A model generated the notes under the pieces. The model did no database searches. It had not been told where the DNA came from and saw nothing but the letters and a program-made list of their open reading frames with translations. A program made the position numbers and the translations under genes. Positions 16,401 through 16,837 of a DNA stretch of 16,837 bases are shown piece by piece; position 1 is the stretch's first letter; each line of letters starts with the position of its first letter. The DNA comes from Bacteroidota bacterium. GTDB taxonomy: Bacteria > Bacteroidota > Bacteroidia > Bacteroidales > GCA-2748055. The DNA lies in NCBI GenBank assembly GCA_030642565.1, contig DAOWNM010000015.1:1-16837 (forward strand), written 5' to 3'.

Positions 16401-16837
16401 TCGACCGGGAAGCGAAATCCATATCCGTAATCCACATCAAAAATGATCCATCTCCATTTACCTTCAGCGGACCTTGGACGCCAGATTTTACAGTTTTTAT
16501 CAGGCCAGTCTGCATTCGCACAATAGATCTCAAACATGTAATAATCCAAATAATTCTTAACATCCATCAGAGTTTCGAGCTCATCCATATTCTCCTGGAG
16601 GGAGAGGTCAGCGTTCTCAATAAAGTCAATCATTGCATTGTAGTGCGCTGCATCTCCACTCAACACTTCAACAGGCGGATCAGTTTGATACTCCAACAGA
16701 TCAATACTGTCTTTATCAATACCACTGTTGTTCTCAATATAAAACTCGTTCTGCTTTTCCCGCATATTTAACAATGCAAGGTAACTCCCGTTCTTAAAGA
16801 CAACCACAGGTTTATAGGCCTGGTAATCCAGATTAAG
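13448..16837 (-). CDS. Secreted CotH-domain / beta-helix / lamin-tail protein with T9SS sorting domain, 5' partial
   Basis: The frame is open to the right window edge, so the N terminus and signal peptide are missing; 1129 residues are visible. Numbering from the GTG codon at 16807, which need not be the start: a CotH kinase-like domain (to ~250) with 'NGSYLALLNMREK', 'NADWPDKNCKIWR' (98-110) and the acidic 'IIFDVDYGYGF' (121-131); an InlB-type bacterial repeat (~257-333, 'DNGYEFVEWI'); a right-handed parallel beta-helix (~360-710) with repeated short N/D/G-rich coils such as 'SDGIDIGEG'; two lamin-tail domains (~722-875 'LIINEYYSH...DWIEIYN' and ~880-1027 'LYMNELSG...DWIELYN'); and a T9SS type A sorting domain (~1035-1119, 'VYPNPASSFINI', 'GIYLVKV'). 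It should be exported through the outer membrane by T9SS and attached to or released from the surface. Substrate unknown; CotH domains elsewhere phosphorylate proteins. It is unrelated to the arginine genes and converges on carB with 64 bases between. Confidence 0.9.
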   Translation of the reverse strand, partial: LNLDYQAYKPVVVFKNGSYLALLNMREKQNEFYIENNSGIDKDSIDLLEYQTDPPVEVLSGDAAHYNAMIDFIENADLSLQENMDELETLMDVKNYLDYYMFEIYCANADWPDKNCKIWRPRSAEGKWRWIIFDVDYGYGFRFPVETNMYDYLYTLEEPYYHNRPWVTVIFRKIMENGNMRNYYLQRFSALLNTVFHTGRALQLTDSLKAQIEPEIGRHIAKWGHQAYGIPTMEEWQNNCDVLYDFAMRRPHFARKNMMNFFQLNDTVTVEIESDGGTVFINDFAYCNDSQTGLFFKDIPLQLMAVPDNGYEFVEWINASDISDPSITFVPGSDTSITAVFSPVNINILGEVFQKDTVLSDASSPYVARGDLIIPANIHVTLEEGVRILMPDGCNIFVYGILTMDGSEDNPVVIDAYDEAWGAICLNHSTGVSEFNHLILENATTGGDPEIYTGAISAYHADLKLNSVVIENVPVNPIFFQYGNIEVKNGRFQSDGTCDLINIKHADTAVVEYSVFMDNRMDDTDAIDYDDVKVGIIRYNEIHNLIGKNSDGIDIGEGTQNVEIYENLITNCSDKGISIGQASSMKVYKNVIYNCYNALAVKDFGSFAEVSNNTLVNNFISISCYEKNLGSGAGSVRVLNTILADSRFSSIVKRDDGEIVVDYSVSNTDVLTGTGNLYDDPELTSPHQFNFQLRSSSPCIDGGSPDSPLDSDGSRADMGAYFVTNWPVIDEDLIINEYYSHDSESDPLDWIEIYNKGAAGIDISGWFIKDGSSNYFRIPEETRIEGESYLVVCKDTNNFRSFFDSGQALIGNFDFTLGSSRDIISLFNNGYTPVKSIVYDEDLNWPDSNDKIRLSVALIDTSLSMEEGKNWRTGYKRYGTPGYTNIPSRITDLYMNELSGAEQNEYMDEFGEYDDWIELYNGSDSKVNFGGLFLTDDLDDPTLMRVRQNEPDSTHIQAGGYKVLFADGTPDQGVLHLDFRISANGKELSLVQLVGLDTVRLDYVLFGNLSPGSSYSRLTDGGLLWADQTPTPGYSNQSNSVVVPEDRQVTVYPNPASSFINIRLEKGTGEETDIQVVNIMGQLERLSSGIYVEPGQVISMDVSHLEPGIYLVKVRTGGSESVHRIVISR

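Noticed and set aside
1..16837. Mobile elements, CRISPR arrays, tRNA/rRNA genes or a defence system
   Set aside because: No inverted terminal repeats, transposase-like proteins, spaced repeat arrays or RNA gene signatures were seen; nearly all the sequence is accounted for by recognisable genes.

Overview
The window looks like Bacteroidota (Bacteroidetes) chromosome. Three things point there: a C-terminal type IX secretion (T9SS) sorting domain on the last gene, a TAnnTTTG-type -7 element upstream of argR, and a thiol-disulfide protein of the DUF4369/DUF5106/TlpA kind at the left edge. Coding density is very high, genes overlap by 1-4 bases, and no mobile elements, tRNAs, rRNAs or CRISPR arrays were seen.

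Layout. (1) 1-2405, plus strand: the 3' part of a thioredoxin-fold protein gene, overlapping carA (carbamoyl-phosphate synthase small subunit) by ATGA. (2) 2460-10048, minus strand: one compact arginine/proline operon, in transcription order argR, a GNAT N-acyltransferase, argG, proC, an argE-like M20 deacylase, argH, proB, proA. A probable intrinsic terminator follows proA. (3) 10049-10173: divergent control region with two 19-bp near-identical repeats offset by 21 bp, best read as a tandem ARG box. (4) 10174-13383, plus strand: carB (large subunit). (5) 13448-16837, minus strand: a large secreted CotH / beta-helix / lamin-tail protein with a T9SS sorting domain, cut at its N terminus by the window edge.

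How the genes work together: CarA and CarB make carbamoyl phosphate for the transcarbamylase step. The GNAT would acylate glutamate, and the ArgE-like enzyme would remove the acyl group late in the pathway. ArgG and ArgH convert citrulline to arginine. ProB, ProA and ProC turn glutamate into proline. ArgR would sense arginine and control the cluster from the argR-carB gap. The middle arginine steps (argB, argC, argD and the acylornithine transcarbamylase) are absent here and must lie elsewhere if the pathway is complete.

Most interesting points: CarA and CarB both resemble the eukaryotic CAD/CPS1 type more than the E. coli type. The CarB regulatory domain has Thr, Thr, Trp and Asn at positions matching the N-acetylglutamate pocket of human CPS1, which suggests possible control by an arginine-pathway intermediate. 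The two CPS subunit genes are split by a 7.6-kb operon on the opposite strand. The GNAT has an unusual four-cysteine C-terminal tail.
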